A stretch of 64,000 nucleotides of DNA from Metopolophium dirhodum (GCF_019925205.1 NC_083560.1:146650526-146714525); one strand, 5' to 3'. Positions 33,905-47,339 are shown, counted from the first letter of the stretch. Notes: generated by a model not told the origin, from the letters alone. A program made the numbers and translations.

Positions 33905-34440
33905 CCCAAATAAACTATGTTCCGCAAAACATTTGTTCCATTGGACTTTTGTTCCATAAAATATCTGTTTCCATCTACTTTTGTTCCGATGGACTTACTT
34001 TTGTTCCATGAATATATATTCCACAGAACACTTGTTCCACGTTTGGAACAAATATTCGTGGGACAAAGTGTATTAGTATAAATGGTTTATGGAAAAAAAG
34101 TCCATAGGAACAAATGTTTTGCGGAACAAAAGTCCTTCGGAACAAATATTTTGTGGAACAAAAGGTAAAATGTGGACCTTAGTTAATGTGGAACAAATAT
34201 ATCGTGGAACATAAGTTTTGTGGAACAAAAGGTAGTGATCCTCCACCAAACTAGTAACTAGACTGTTGTTCCGAGAGATTTTGTTCCACAAAATATTTGT
34301 TCCGATGGACTTTTGTTCCACAAAACATTTGTTCCAATGGACATTTGTTCCACAAAACCCTTGTTCCACGTTTGGAACAAGTATTTTGTGGAACAAAAGT
34401 CCATTGGAACAAGTGTTTTGCGGAACAATATGAAATGTCC
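33905..34440. repeat. TTGTTCC foldback array 2 (double palindrome)
   Basis: Same unit as array 1. Forward units lead to a centre near 34047, reverse units to about 34240, then forward units again to a centre near 34370 and reverse units to 34430. It shares the ending 'gcggaacaatatgaaatgtcc' with array 1. Confidence 0.85.
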
Positions 34441-34792
34441 CTCTTTAACCGTGGTGTATATAATATACGTCATATCAAGTTCTAAAACGAAAAGGTTAGC
34501 CAGTTATCATGATATTTTCTGATTGGCTATTGTCCGTGACCCGTGTGTCATATATGCTAGATCAAAAGAGCGGTTTTCATACAATACGTCTTGTTATCAA
34601 TAATCTATATTCTATCTCATATGATTACCCGAGCGTTATGCTTGAGCTGTCTCGTTTGTTGTTTCTGTATTATTGTTACAGACTTACAGTGTAAATTGTG
34701 AATTTTGGACTCGTGCTTAAAATTTCAAAAGCTTAAAGATTATTATCTATTTTTTAATTTTTGAAAAACGCTATTGTTCTGTTTAGAACAGT

Positions 34793-37502
34793 ATGGGTAA
34801 AATAACAAAAACAAAAAAAACATTACACCAATATTTCACTAAAAAATCGACATCTCCTGGCAAAGATGAAACAAATGATACAATCGTCAGCAATGGTAAG
34901 TTGCTAAAATACTTTATACTGTTCTGTGTTATAACTAATTATACTAAAATGTATTATGTACTAATATTAAATTGTTTATGTTTAATTTGTTTATTTTGTT
35001 AGATGTACAATCAGAAACATTCATTGAACAATCCTGTCCTGATGATCTATTACATGCAAGTTCCTCAACTTCAGTTACAATAACAGCTATAGAATCTACT
35101 GGTACAATTGCAGAAACTTGTTATATTATAACTTGTTTGTCGTTTGTGTCATTGTTGTTGGTCGTTGGATATACTTACCTATCCAGGTTTTTTTTTTTGT
35201 GGACATAACTTGCTAGTTAGACATTTATGTGCAAATAGTTATTGAGGTATGAATAATAATGTAACGGGTAAGTACCCACTACTCAGTGTTAAGTAAATTA
35301 TTAATAAAGTACAAATACCAGTGGACAGTGGCGTTTTTCTATAAATATGTGTAAACTGTATTACTTAATCAATTGTGTAACTTCATGCATTACCTAACTG
35401 CTTTACTAAACTAGTAGTTAATGCTTTATATATAATGTAGTTAAATATATAAACATTCAATGCATGTATATATTATGTAGTATTTTAGTTATTTATTTGT
35501 ATTAAGATTATAAAAAATTGATCAGTTTTGTTGAATAACACATTTGGCGCCTATTTCTTTAACTTAAAATGATTTGTTATTTATTTATTTATTAATTTTG
35601 CTAATATTAAATTAAAATAAGTTTTTAAATTTATTTTTTAGAGCAAAGTGATACCTCTGTGGTATTGGATACAAATTTATATGATCGTGATCCTGCCAAA
35701 GGTGTTAATATTGCATATAAATTATTAAGTTTGAATACGGGACCATACCAGCCAAACTAGCAGAAAATAGAATGTACTTATCAAATCTTCTTGACAGTCT
35801 ACTATTTTGTGGAAGACAAGGGATTGGTATTAGAGGTCATCGTGAGGATGAATCATCATTAAATAAGGGCAATTATTTAGAATTATTAAACTTGAGAGCT
35901 AAAGATAATACCATTATAAATCGTTTCTTTATTGAAAAAGAGAAAACTTTTCGTTATGTTAGTGTTCCTTACACCAATATGTTTCTCAATTATATGGGAA
36001 AAAATATCAAGGACTCTATTATTAATGATATTCAACAAGCCATTATTTTTAGCATAATTGTAGATGAAACGCAAGATCTTGCTAGACACGAACAAGTGTC
36101 AGTATGTGTAAGATATGTTTCGAAAACATTGGAACCTCATGAAGTATTTTTAGGATTTTATCGAACAGCATCAACAGATGGAGAGTCATTAACTACTTTA
36201 ATAAAAGAAGTAATCTTATCAAATGGTTTGAGTATTAACAACATAAGAGGCCAATGTTATGATGGCGCTGCATCAATGCGTGGCTCTTACAGTGGGGTCC
36301 AGGCAAGAATTCGTGATGAAAATAAACTAGCTGTATACGTTCATTGTTACGCTCATATTCTTAACCTATGTCTTGTAGATCTTTCTAAAGTAATACCTCA
36401 TGTGAGAAACACATTTGGTACTCTTCAATCATTGTATTCATTTATAGGTGCTTCATCAAAACGATACAGTATTTTTGTTCAAATAATGTTAGAAACATCT
36501 TCTAATGGAAAAAATAAATTAAAATCCTTAAGTGACACACGGTGGAATTGCCGCATAGAATCAATAAAAGCAGTTATTAAAACATTGCCAGTTATACTAA
36601 AAACATTAGAAACAATTTCAGAAAATGACTCTTTACATGGATCAGATGCTAGTAGTTTATTGAATAATATTCAGACATTTCAGTTTGTATTTTGTTTGTA
36701 CACTTTAAATAAAATAATGGAACAAACTAATATACTTTCAAAGTATTTACAATCTCCATCGATAAATTATGCCACAGTCAATATTATGTCACAGAAAATT
36801 ATTGATGAATTAAATGAGTATCGCTCTGAAAATGCATTTAATGAAATTTGGAAGGTCACGCAAGAGATAGTCAATAGTTATGATTTCCTATCACCTAAGA
36901 TGCCTCGCAAAAGAAGTTTACCAGTTAAAAAAATTGGTGGTGGTTCAATTCATCCAGAGTTTACAGATGTCAAGGATTTTTATAGAATAGAAATGTATTA
37001 TTTAATTCTTGACACAATCACACAAGCAATAAAAGACAAGTTTAATGAAAATGATTTAAAGATTTTAAACTCAATAAACAACATTTTAGTTAATGAGAAT
37101 CCTGATTTATCTGATATTCAGGAAGTTAGTGCAGTATATAGATTTGATGTAAATGAATTGAAGTCTGAAATAATTATTTTCAATAGAATGTTTATCAGTT
37201 TGAAAAAAGAAGTTAACTTTGAAAATAAATTAGCATATATAAAAAAAGTTGAAGTTGGGAGTGATTTCCCTATATTAGTAGATGTATTTAAATTATTTTT
37301 GACTATACCAATGAACAGTGCATCGTGCGAAAGAAGCTTTTCGTGCTTAAGAAGATTAAAAAATTACTTAAGAACAACCATGGGCCAAACAAGATTAAGT
37401 GACTTAGGTTTATTGTATATACATAAAGATAAAGAAGTAAATAAAGATGCAGTTATCGACAAATTTTGTGCTGACAACAAACGTCGAATTAATTTAAAAT
37501 AA
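34793..37502 (+). pseudogene. hAT transposase, ZMYM1-like, with TTF zinc finger deleted
   Basis: Exon 1 34793-34895 (MGKITKTKKTLHQYF, donor GTAAGT), exon 2 from 35003, exon 3 from about 35642 (QSDTSVVLDTNLYDRDPAKG...LNTGPYQPN, stop 35758-35760). The main frame then starts at 35757 in another phase (LSNLLDSLLFCGRQGIGIRGH) and runs 576 codons past ATG 35772. Core residues are present: IVDETQD, CYDGAASMRG, DTRWNCR and the dimerisation region SASCERSFSCLRR with its Glu. Between GPYQP and the main frame the family has a TTF-type zinc finger of roughly 100 residues. It is missing here, so the copy cannot bind its ends normally. Confidence 0.8.
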
Positions 37503-37744
37503 ATATTTGAGTACTGATACATTTAATATATGTTTGTATCTAATGTTTTCTAATGTATATAATTTGTTTTTAATTAATGTAACAGTTAAAAAAAATAATA
37601 TAGTTCAATCAAAATTTTAAATATACATATGCATTTTTATTGTACAAAATAACGATTAAACCTATAAAAAATTATTTTTTCACTTTCTAAAAATAAACTT
37701 TGCTACCCTAGAATTTGGACTCTAGTGACGCCCATGATTATATT

Positions 37745-38323
37745 GGTCTATAATGCTATAGGAGATTTTAAATATTATATCATTTGTGAAATATTATGAT
37801 TAACAAACATTATTGTAATTAATGAGAATCTAATCATAAACAATTTACTAATCATATATTATTGTATTAAATTTAAAAAAAAAATGTATTAAAGAAATTT
37901 TTATATTAAAATTATTATACTATGAAAAATGAACATTACTATATTATATAAATGAAACAGTTATATTATATAAGATGAAAAATATATATTGTTATGTAAT
38001 TGAAAATTGTGATGTTATGAAAACAAGAATACTGTTATGTTATGAAAAACAAAATATTGTTATGTAATGAAAATGTAATATGTAAAAAAAAAAAAAGAAA
38101 TTTATGTAAAATGAAAAACCATTATGTCATGAAAAGAAATTATGTAAATTATCGTTATGACAATAATTAATAATTTATATATAATATTATTGTAAACTTA
38201 TGAACTATGTAATTATGTATGTTGTCCATTGTTTTATGTAAACTTTCTTTCATGTACACATTTAAAGATTTTTGTAGTTCTACAAATTGTAGCCCTACAA
38301 AAACCTTTGAAAGGGCGATGAGG
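37745..38323 (+). other. A+T-rich 3' non-coding tail of outer element
   Basis: No gene. Repeated 'ttatgtaatgaaaa' phrases fill 37915-38140. The last bases before the LTR (gaaagggcgatgagg) are purine-rich and may be a weak polypurine tract. Confidence 0.5.
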
Positions 38324-38924
38324 TGTAACGAGCTGTGACTACGTATATAATAATAATAATGATATATTCAATAATAGACATAAATGCTGCAGGGAGCACG
38401 TAACCCCGGGCGGCATACATCGATAAAACTAATAGTAGTAATATCAGTAATCCCGGAAAGCCTAATAGTAATAACATCAACGGTACCGCACAACACGTGA
38501 TAAGCATATGCACGCATTATCCATATTCTAGGAAAGACGAATATTATAATAAGCGTAAAAGATCATGACTTTGTACAAAATATATACTCCTAAAATAACA
38601 TAATTATACGAATGACGTCTAAAGGTGACCTCAGGAGTACGCAGAGATATACCGTTTTTATACTAAAAATGCCATAGGAGGGAGCTATTAGGAATAACCG
38701 ACGAGGTACGTCGATGGACAAGTGTCCATCAGACGAGCACCAGCAGAGAAACCACCTAGTCAATTATTAAGTCACATCTCGTTTACCAAGTTATTAGTTA
38801 ATTATTTTGGACTTAGAATATTTACGTTTAAATTACAAATAAATCTACATAACTCATAAAGTCAACTTGTTAATTTATTTCAAAACACTTCCATTATTTG
38901 AGCTGAAGTAGTTGGTTCGTTACA
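38324..38924 (+). repeat. 3' LTR of outer element
   Basis: Begins TGTAACGA and ends TCGTTACA, perfect 8-bp inverted termini of TG..CA form. It is preceded by a purine-rich tract and contains an AATAAA near 38845. No 5' partner is in the window, so the boundaries rest on the ends alone. The sequence is unlike the nested element's LTR. Confidence 0.6.
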
Positions 38925-41632
38925 GTAATATGTTTCTTTGGTGTAGTGTACAAATTCTACTGGAACGTCGTATGTGGAGTGTACGCTCGTACGGACACGA
39001 ATGCGCTATCTCATACTCGACTGTGTCAATATATTTTTATGGTATTATTATAGTATTAATACAGATTATTATCGTAATATGGTTATTGGTTATATATAGT
39101 AATACATATAAAAACAAAATTATTTTATTATGACTTATGAACGTTACGGCGGTCGACGACGCCGGACGCACTAACGGCAAGCAACGAGGCGGTAAAACCA
39201 TTGTAGTACGGCATAATAATTTAAAAATAGATCAACTTGTTGACTGATGTTATTGAAAAATCGTAGAATAATATAGCAAGTAATATTATATAAATTTGTA
39301 TGTGTATTGTGTCAAACCGGCTCAAACCCCATAAATAACTGTTTGTACATAAAATGTTGCGCCTCGGATGCCGTGATCACTATATTAAAATAAAATAATA
39401 ATTGACAATTTTCAATGGAAAAATAATTAAATTTTCATGGTAAATACAATTACGACCCTCTCTCAATAACTTACACGAACAAAATTTTAGTCACAATTAC
39501 AAAATCGAATATTTAATACTTTTTTTATGTGAACGGGGGGGGGGGGAATTGCCCCTATTGCCCCCCCCTTGTATCCACCCTTGACTTTAGTCGAAGCTAG
39601 TTAATTCGCCAGCGATTAGGGAATAAATTCGCTCAGTGTAATCGACGCTTAACGAGCAAAGTATACCAAAATGTAGGATTGTCTCAGAGTTCAGGTGCGC
39701 GTAACGGTAATCGCTGTATTAATAATATATACAGTACCTATATTTATATATAGTAATATAAATATAATATAATATATTAATAGTAGCCAGTAGGTATATA
39801 AACAGTATATTATTGTAAATAATAGATACCTAGGTACATATTATTATATATACTATGTGTATGTTGACTATTGTACATATATTATTATGTTTATAAAATA
39901 TAAGTAATGATGTACCTAGGTAACAATTGTTACAATAGTTATTGTAGGTTGGTTCGGTTTGGTTAGTATTTGTATCATCTTTATTATATTATTATATATT
40001 TTACTAGCTGATCCCGTGCACTTAATTACCCGTTAAATGTATCAACTCTATATATGACTCAAACTTCGTTCAATTCGTTATTCAGTGTAGTATGGTGTTC
40101 AAAATTTATCTTATCTTTTCCGTTGCCCGGAATAAAAATTCTCAATCGCAGCAGTAGGTAGGTACATTATCAGGTAGGCTATCTACCAGCGGTAGATCGG
40201 GGACCCCGTGCTGTTTGTACATTAGTGTAGATAGAAAACAAAATCCGTGATTGATTAATTGTTTTTTTTTTTTCACAGCAACCAATAATATTTATTATTA
40301 TAATAACTTTAAAACCCATGGCAACCATTTATAAACAAAAATGTCCACCTTAAATAGGTATCTAAATCCCCGTTTGAGCACATACCCTGGTATGACCTAG
40401 GGGTGTGATTTGTAGCCTATGTCAGCTTATTCTGATGTATAAGCTATATTATTGTAAAGTTTCATTAAAATCCATTCATTAGTTTTTACGTGAAAGAGTA
40501 ACAAAGTAACAGATTTTCGCATTTATAATAGGATAGGATTTAATTTAATTTATGGATAAGTACATTATAATATAATATATTACGCACCAGTACGCTCAAC
40601 GCTGTACGCCACTGCAGAGTGCAGATACATATTAGTACATGGCTAAAGAAATCAATGGTAAAATATAAAATATCTATTATCTATGATCTATGAACATGGT
40701 TATTTCGATTATGTTATCTCCGATCATCGGTACCTCCTTGACGCACGAGACAAAATTATTATTGTCGCGCGTTGTGAACTGTTCGTCCGTGCCGCGTCGA
40801 GTCGCGTCGGTCGTCTGCATCTTGTTGTATTGTATTAACTGTTTAGCGACTAGCGTGTAGCGAGTATAATTTATTTTTGGTTTTTACCACGGACCGCTGT
40901 CGATATTATTTTTCATTATACCTAATACCCCTAATACTGTCATTTTACTCATTTGATATTTCACTATTTCAGTATATTTACTCTAGCTTGTTTTCAACAC
41001 TCATTAGTCTCAGTCATCAGTTGTTTCATAAATGTAAGTACCTACCTATATTTTATATATAGTATCATATTATACCAGTTATATTATATACCGGTTAGAA
41101 TTATAACCATCGTTCCAGCTACATATAGTAATAAGGTTAAATAATGACAAATATAACAAACAAACATCGTGTACAAACTTAGAAACGGTATAATAAACAT
41201 TATAATACATTTTTGTTTTTAGTTGTTACTGAACAATTTACGAATTGCTAGATAGCACGTTATTCCCGCCCACCCTTCAATTATTTAGAAATTAAAAGAA
41301 ATAATTATTTTATTGTTGATTTGGTTAATATTATTGCTTTAAAGGTTTTGAGACTTATTGGCACTTTCAAGGTGCGATTCCTATGCACGCGTCTAGAGCC
41401 GCGTGGCCAACGCGGCGTGATTTGAATTTTGGCCGCGCGATCCAATATTGATTCCTATGTTCGCGTCAGGAGTCGCGCGGCTAACACTATATAGGACTAG
41501 AATTAGACACGTAGCCACGTGGGTGCCACGCAGTTGTATCAAGTCCTTTGTTTGGAACGGTTATACAGTGTATTTATATATTATTGAGTGTTTTCAAATA
41601 ATACCAGTTTAGTTATTACCTTTAGTTTTACT
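38925..41632. other. Intergenic, with a decayed dispersed repeat
   Basis: No credible coding sequence. About 40008-40545 starts 'actagctgatcccgtgcac' and ends 'ttttcgcatttataatagg', phrases common at the ends of dispersed insect repeats; I cannot name the family. A G-run/C-run segment lies at 39533-39570. Around 40790-41035 a CpG-richer stretch ends in 'aaatgtaagtac', which could be a non-coding first exon with a donor. Confidence 0.35.
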
Positions 41633-44600
41633 ATGTCCTTAACAAAAATTAATCGTAAAACTACTTCTTTTACAAGAAGTAGAAGAAGAACAAGCCATCA
41701 TAAAACACGTACTATCAAATAAAAAAAATGAAGTGCATGAAATATACTTAACCAGGGAAGCTGAAGGATTTTTCAGTGTCCTGATAGAAAAACATTTATG
41801 GCGAGACGAAACTAAATTCCGGGAATTTTTTAGGTTAAGCTGGGATCAATTTAATTACATATTGAATCTAGTCGAGGAAGACATAACAACTAACCCAAGT
41901 ATCAAAGTTAAAAAACCAATAACTGCTGCTGAAAAACTAGCAGTCACGCTGAGGTAATGTTACATAATATGTTATAATATAACTTATCATTTATAGTAGG
42001 TACCTATGTAATATTAATTTTTAAATATTGTGTATAAAAACATTTTTATTAATAATAAATGAAATTCAACTTCTCGTTCAATAAAAAATTAACAATGCCG
42101 TATAAAAAAAATAACAATTAATAATTAATAGCACTTTTTCGAACCCCCGAATATCATTGTTGTGAATATATGAAAAAAAAAACAAAAAATTTATCCTTTA
42201 GTAGAAACAATAAAAATAATTGAAACTGTGTAACAAACCATAAAATAAAAATAAATACTTAAAATAATGAATAAAAAGATTTTTTCATATTTAATTTACT
42301 CATATTGGCTATCGTCATATTGAAGTGTTCATAATTTTGTTCACCAAACGGTTGAGTCCAATTTTCAGATTGACGACCACCAGTCTCTGGAAAAATATAT
42401 TGACTTGGACGATTATACGTTGAGAATCCTGAGTGTGACGATGACTGTATGCTAGGATTTGGAGATGAAAATAAGCTGCTTGCTGACTGAATACTTTTGT
42501 TTGATGTCGATGTACTACTGTTATTTTCTATTTCCAAATCCGTTATTATGTTGAACACCTCTTTTTTGGCCTTTATTTTTAAATGTTGAGGAAACGATTT
42601 TACGGTTGAAGCAATTGTTTTAAAAAATAAAGCAATGGGGTCCTCATCTTCCTCAACTTTATTTAAAGCGTTTAAAATTTGTTGCCTTTCGTCATTATTT
42701 CTATTGAACAATGACACTAATTCTTCATTTTGTTTAATTTTTTTAGTAGGCCTCTTTTCTTTTAGTAATTTTCTTTTTTCTGTTGTGAAAGTATTTTCAA
42801 GTTCAGTTTCCTCTGTAATGGTTTCTGTTGCAGATATGTGTGAAAAATCATGTACATAATTTACATCATTTGAATTATTATCGTCAACATTTACTAAAGT
42901 ATCCTCTTCTTCACTATCATTCATTTCATTCGTATGATTAAAATTAGTCAGTCCCCTTCAACATAAAATAAACATAGTTAGTTATGTGTTAATTACTATT
43001 ATATATTATTTATTAATAATATACATATTATTAGGCTTGGAATTAGTTGCGCTTTTAAAGTAATACATTTTGAAAATTTGACAATAAATAATAAATTATA
43101 AAATATTAAGTACAAATCATAAAATATAAAAATATTTCTAAGTATTTGTATTTATGAAAATTGTGAAAAAAAATAAGTGCATATTTGCACTATTATAAGC
43201 AAATAATATATAGGTGCATTAAGCTCCGAGCCCTAATTATGATAAATTAAATAAATATATTATTAGTAATAAATAATAATGTATTACTCACGTTCGTTCG
43301 TATGAACATACGTCCAAAAACGATAATGTATCTGCCAAGGCCCATTTTGTTTGTTTATTTTTGGTCGATGATCATGTCCCTAGTTTCCTATTCTTTTTAT
43401 TTCTATTATACGTATCTTTCATATTCTTCCATCTCTTTTTACTATCATCAACTGAAATTATAATAATTTAAATATTCATTAAAATATACTAATATACAAA
43501 TTCAAACAAATAACGTACTAAATATTGGCGAAAGAAAATTCTCGAAAATTAATATGTGGGGGCTGAAGTAACGTACGTCAGCTTAACCAACTCAAAATAA
43601 ATATTTTATTTTAAACAGTGGATAATTATTTATTTTAAATAGTATTTTTAATACGAGGTTATGTGGCAGAAATACCACGAACCCGGTCAATTAAATTAAA
43701 AAAAATTCTATTAACATGATACGCCTTTTTTTTTATAGATATATGGCAACGGGAGAATCGCTCAGGTCATTGTCTTTTTCATTCAGAATTTCTCAAAGTT
43801 ATATTACACGTATAATACAATTAGTCTTAAAGAGTTTAAGTTCTCATCTAACGCCAGTCTTATTAAAGCCTCCATTAAAAGAAGATTTAGTACGTATTGC
43901 TCATGACTTTTGGCATAAATGGAATTTTCCAAACTGTGTTGGTGCCATAGACGGCAAACACATCCGCATATTTTCTCCAAAAAAAAGCGGTAGCTTATTT
44001 TTTAATTACAAGGATTTTTTTCCATTGTTCTTCTTGCGATTGTGGACGCTAATTGTAAATTTATATTTGTGGACATTGGGTCCTATGGCAAAGAAGGGGA
44101 CAGTGGAATTTTTAATAAATCTAGTATCTCTCAAATTATTTCAACGGGTGAATATTTTCCTTCCCCGGAAAAACTGCCGGATTCAAATGTATCTTTACCG
44201 TTTGTACATATTGGCGATGAGGCGTTTCGCCTAGACCGACATATGATGCGTCCTTATTCTAGGATTGAGGCAAGAAAAGATTATCAATAGACCATATTCA
44301 ACTACAGACTTTCCCGGGCAAGAAGAACTACGGAGAATAGTTTCGGGCTCCTAAGTCAAATTTTCAGAGTATTCTATACGCCAATATCTCTAAAGACAGA
44401 AACGGTTGATAACTTAGTGTTGACTGGATGTTGCCTTCATAATTTACTTCGTGATCGTTACTTGGAGAATACCAATTACTATTATTATAACTTCGATGAT
44501 AAAACACCTCAACCATCTGAAAATATGATGTCACTGGCAAGAACAGAAGGATATGCTAACTTTGAGGGTTTTTTCGTGAGGGACGAATTTAATAAATTTT

Positions 44601-44662
44601 TGAACAGTCCACAAGGAGCTGTTCCGTGGCAAAATCACCAATCGATTAATAGATTAGAATAA
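41633..44662 (+). pseudogene. PIF/Harbinger transposase (HARBI1-like), broken
   Basis: Exon 1 (ATG 41633 to about 41954) codes VHEIYLTREAEGFF...RLSWDQFNYIL...AAEKLAVTLR with donor GTAATG. Exon 2 starts after TTTTATAG at 43737 (YMATGESLRSL). The DDE_4 domain has the first Asp in VGAIDGKHIRI, the second in VDANCKFIFVDIG and the Glu in HIGDEAFRL. RLSRARRTTENSFG and CCLHN near the end are typical. Damage: a frameshift at about 41658, a one-base loss in a T-run at about 44015 and TAG at 44288-44290. Clear termini could not be found. Confidence 0.88.
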
Positions 44663-46101
44663 TTAGATATTCCAGTTTCATAATAGCTTGTTATATTATA
44701 GTTTATAAATATTAATTACATATTATTATTAGTACTTATATTATTAATAAACGTATTAGTTATTATTATTAGTATAGTATTATAGTTACGTCATATTATT
44801 TAAGTTACACTTAGTCACGTAGTTGGTATATAAATATAATGTTAAGATACCTAAATGACTATTATTCAACTTAGTTCTTGTATTGTATTGTATTGTAATA
44901 ATAATTATAAATTAATAAATACTTGTGCTAACATTTATTTTAATTGAAGGTTGTAAATTGTTTTTTTTCAGGGCTCGAAATCGAAATAAACATTTTCGAT
45001 TTTAATTTCAAGTTTGCTTATCGATATTAGTTTTTACTGATTTCAATTTAAAAATAAAATATTGATTTAGTCGTTTTATGATTTTTTTATTGAAGCAGAA
45101 TATCGATTTAATTATAAAATGATTTCGATTTTAAATATTTTTTTTATTTTTTTTCGATTTTATGTATAATTTAATTTTGTTTTTATCTTTCAGTTTAAAA
45201 CTTAAATATCTATTATTATTTTGATATTAGTGAAATATTTTCAAGTTATGAATTATTACTATATAGGGTCGAGTAGTGAGTACGACAAAATATGACGGAC
45301 GCGTAGCAAAACTGAATAAGTACAAAATAAAACTATTTTAGGTTATTTAACTGGATAGCTGGACTGTCTGTACATTATTATTGGTTAATATGTACTTAAA
45401 AGCACGACGCACGGACTAAGATATTATCTTATCGTCATAATACAAACTATTTATATATACGAAATAAATCATGTACAATAATGGATAAAATATTTTTCCA
45501 AGCATTTTATTTAATAAGCAAAATGTGGGTATATCAATAAAAAGTTGCAATAAAAACAATAATCACTCGTCGAACGCTGATTCCTTATCGTATATTATAT
45601 ATTATGTATATTATATGTATTCTAAAGATTCTATTCTAGAATATTCTAGAATATTCTATTAAGAAAACAAAATATTCGAAATTATTATTTTCTATGATTA
45701 TAGATATTTGTTATTAGTTATTACTATACACACTATCTATTATAATACCCATAGACATAATATGCATTATAATAATATATTGCCAACATTACCCAATATG
45801 GCAATGCATGGTGCCTATGAACAATATAAAATATATCTAAATATTAAATACATATTATATCAGTATTGAGTTCAGACACAAAAATAACTAAATATCAGAT
45901 GACTTACTAAGTATACATTAAGTTTACATGATAATATTATCAAGATAGAATATTACATTTTAATCTAGATAATTATGCAGATGTCAATAATATAAATTTT
46001 CTAGATACAAACTAAATTATATCACTATACACTGACGGGTACGCAATAAATTGTCAATTAATTTTGATATTTCATTAATATATTATTTAGGTATGACTTA
46101 C
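44663..46101. other. A+T-rich spacer within MADF intron 4
   Basis: No coding sequence. A repeated 'cgatttta' phrase occurs at 44985-45170, and a heat-shock-element-like array at 45634-45656. Confidence 0.4.
45634..45656. promoter_or_regulatory. Five-unit heat-shock-element-like motif
   Basis: TTCtaGAAtaTTCtaGAAtaTTC: five alternating TTC/GAA triplets at exact 5-bp spacing, the consensus for HSF trimers. It could also be chance in A+T-rich palindromic DNA; no heat-shock gene is nearby. Confidence 0.35.
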
Positions 46102-47094
46102 CACTTTTCTTAAAGGTATCTGCTATTAACTTCCAAACATTATCTCTAATCTGTTGATCTTTGTAGTAGGGATTTTTCAAGTCATATAAACATGGATGTC
46201 TGCTGACACATTCAGCCAACTGAAGTTGAAATGATTGAATATTCATATTTGATGGAATAGAATTCAGTACTTCAATTGCATCTTATAAATGTACAATTTC
46301 AAATTTTAAAAATAAAAATAATTAGTTACAAAAAAAAAAACGTGATAATATTCATATCTACCAGAAATAATATTGTTTGATAATGTATTCTCGTTCTGCA
46401 TGAAGGGTACACATATACCTTTCATATTTTCTTTGTTAGTTAAAATTTTTATCGGTGTTTGTACTGCACTACTATCTATATAACATATAATATAATTAAT
46501 ATTTATAACGTATAATAGGTACTATCTAATATAAAAATATTGACTCCTATTGATTTTTCTAAATAATAATAATTATGTTAGGACTAAGAAAAAAATTGTT
46601 ATTCATTAATAAGCTATAAGGTACCCATATTTTAAAAATAATTTATAAAAAAACATATCACCTTAATTATTATTAAATATCTAACACTGCACAGAAATAT
46701 AGGGAATTTAGTTTTCAATTTACCACTTTCATCAAAGTCATCATTTAAATTGTCATTCTTTTTAAATTTCATTTTTCGTTTCCTTTTTCCACGTCCTAAG
46801 CTTCTATCAGACTCTGATGCTTGTAAAAATATTTTTTTTCTCTTGTGATAGCTTGTTCATAAGTAACTAGAATACAGTAAATACTCAGTATTAATTAAAT
46901 TCAATTTGCAGATTAAAAATTCCTAAAAATTTAACAAATTAAAAAAAGTAATAATCCTAAATAAATATATTAAAAGTAAATTATCAAATTATAATAGGTA
47001 TATACTCTATCCTAAAGCAAAGTACATACTGTAAATAGCCCAGAAAATATTTTCATCTATTCTGTGCTATTAATTTTATATTATAATTTATAAG

Positions 47095-47207
47095 TCCAGT
47101 GAAACCTGTATATAATAGACAGTCACGACCTAAATAATTGTCTGTTATAGACACTAGATGTCCGTTATATACAGGTGTCTGTTAAGTCAGGTTTCTCTGT
47201 GCTACAC
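47095..47207. repeat. Short TIR element (Tigger-like MITE)
   Basis: 'cagtgaaacctgtatataatagac' is mirrored by 'gtctgttaagtcaggtttctctg', with further internal 'gtctgttatagac' pieces. It is about 110 bp in all and decayed. Confidence 0.5.
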
Positions 47208-47339
47208 CCGGTAATACATTTTAAAAATGAAATGACAAAAACATTAATTAAGTAATGTTAGCAAATATTCCACTTCTGAAATATTTGACTCGGGTCAGGA
47301 TCTGATTAATTAAAAAAAGAAGATATAGACGTTTAATAC

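Larger units (their letters stand above)
29433..34792. other. Non-coding interior of hAT element with several foldback MITEs
   Basis: No credible gene. It contains half of an ACGGTAA-family MITE (about 29990-30195), a decayed hAT-like end ('tagttgcgcctatgg', about 30797-30811), foldbacks at 31326-31765, 31809-32107 and 32858-33320, and the second TTGTTCC array (33905-34440). Confidence 0.6.
28749..37736 (+). mobile_element. hAT transposon (ZMYM1-like type) inserted in outer element
   Basis: The 8-bp target duplication ATTATATT (28741-28748 and 37737-37744) flanks imperfect terminal inverted repeats CATAGGCGTCACTA and, reverse-complemented, CATGGGCGTCACTA. Subterminal 'ggggtagcaa' motifs occur at both ends. 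It holds a transposase gene (34793-37502) and about 6 kb of repeats in front of it. At 9 kb it is long for hAT, because foldback elements have inserted into it. Confidence 0.92.
1828..38924 (+). mobile_element. Outer Ty3/gypsy env-bearing LTR element, 5'-truncated and twice interrupted
   Basis: The remaining parts are 1828-4236 (3' gag, protease, RT), 22507-28748 (RNase H, integrase, accessory genes, env) and 37737-38924 (A+T-rich tail and 3' LTR). The nested LTR element (4237-22506) and a hAT transposon (28749-37736) lie in between. No 5' LTR or 5' half of gag is present. Gene content matches the nested element, but order differs (329-aa homologue, 78-aa homologue, glycoprotein, Env). Pol and env carry several stops and frameshifts, so the copy is dead and older than the two insertions it hosts. 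Confidence 0.85.

Noticed and set aside
34073..34522. Several overlapping frames of 60-107 codons
   Set aside because: Same TTGTTCC repeat; no codon-use or motif support.
38295..38513. Hydrophobic 72-codon minus-strand frame
   Set aside because: Lies across the start of the outer element's LTR; no support as a gene.
40008..40545. Candidate SINE or LINE end
   Set aside because: Familiar-looking end phrases but no poly(A) tail, Pol III boxes or coding part; family could not be named.
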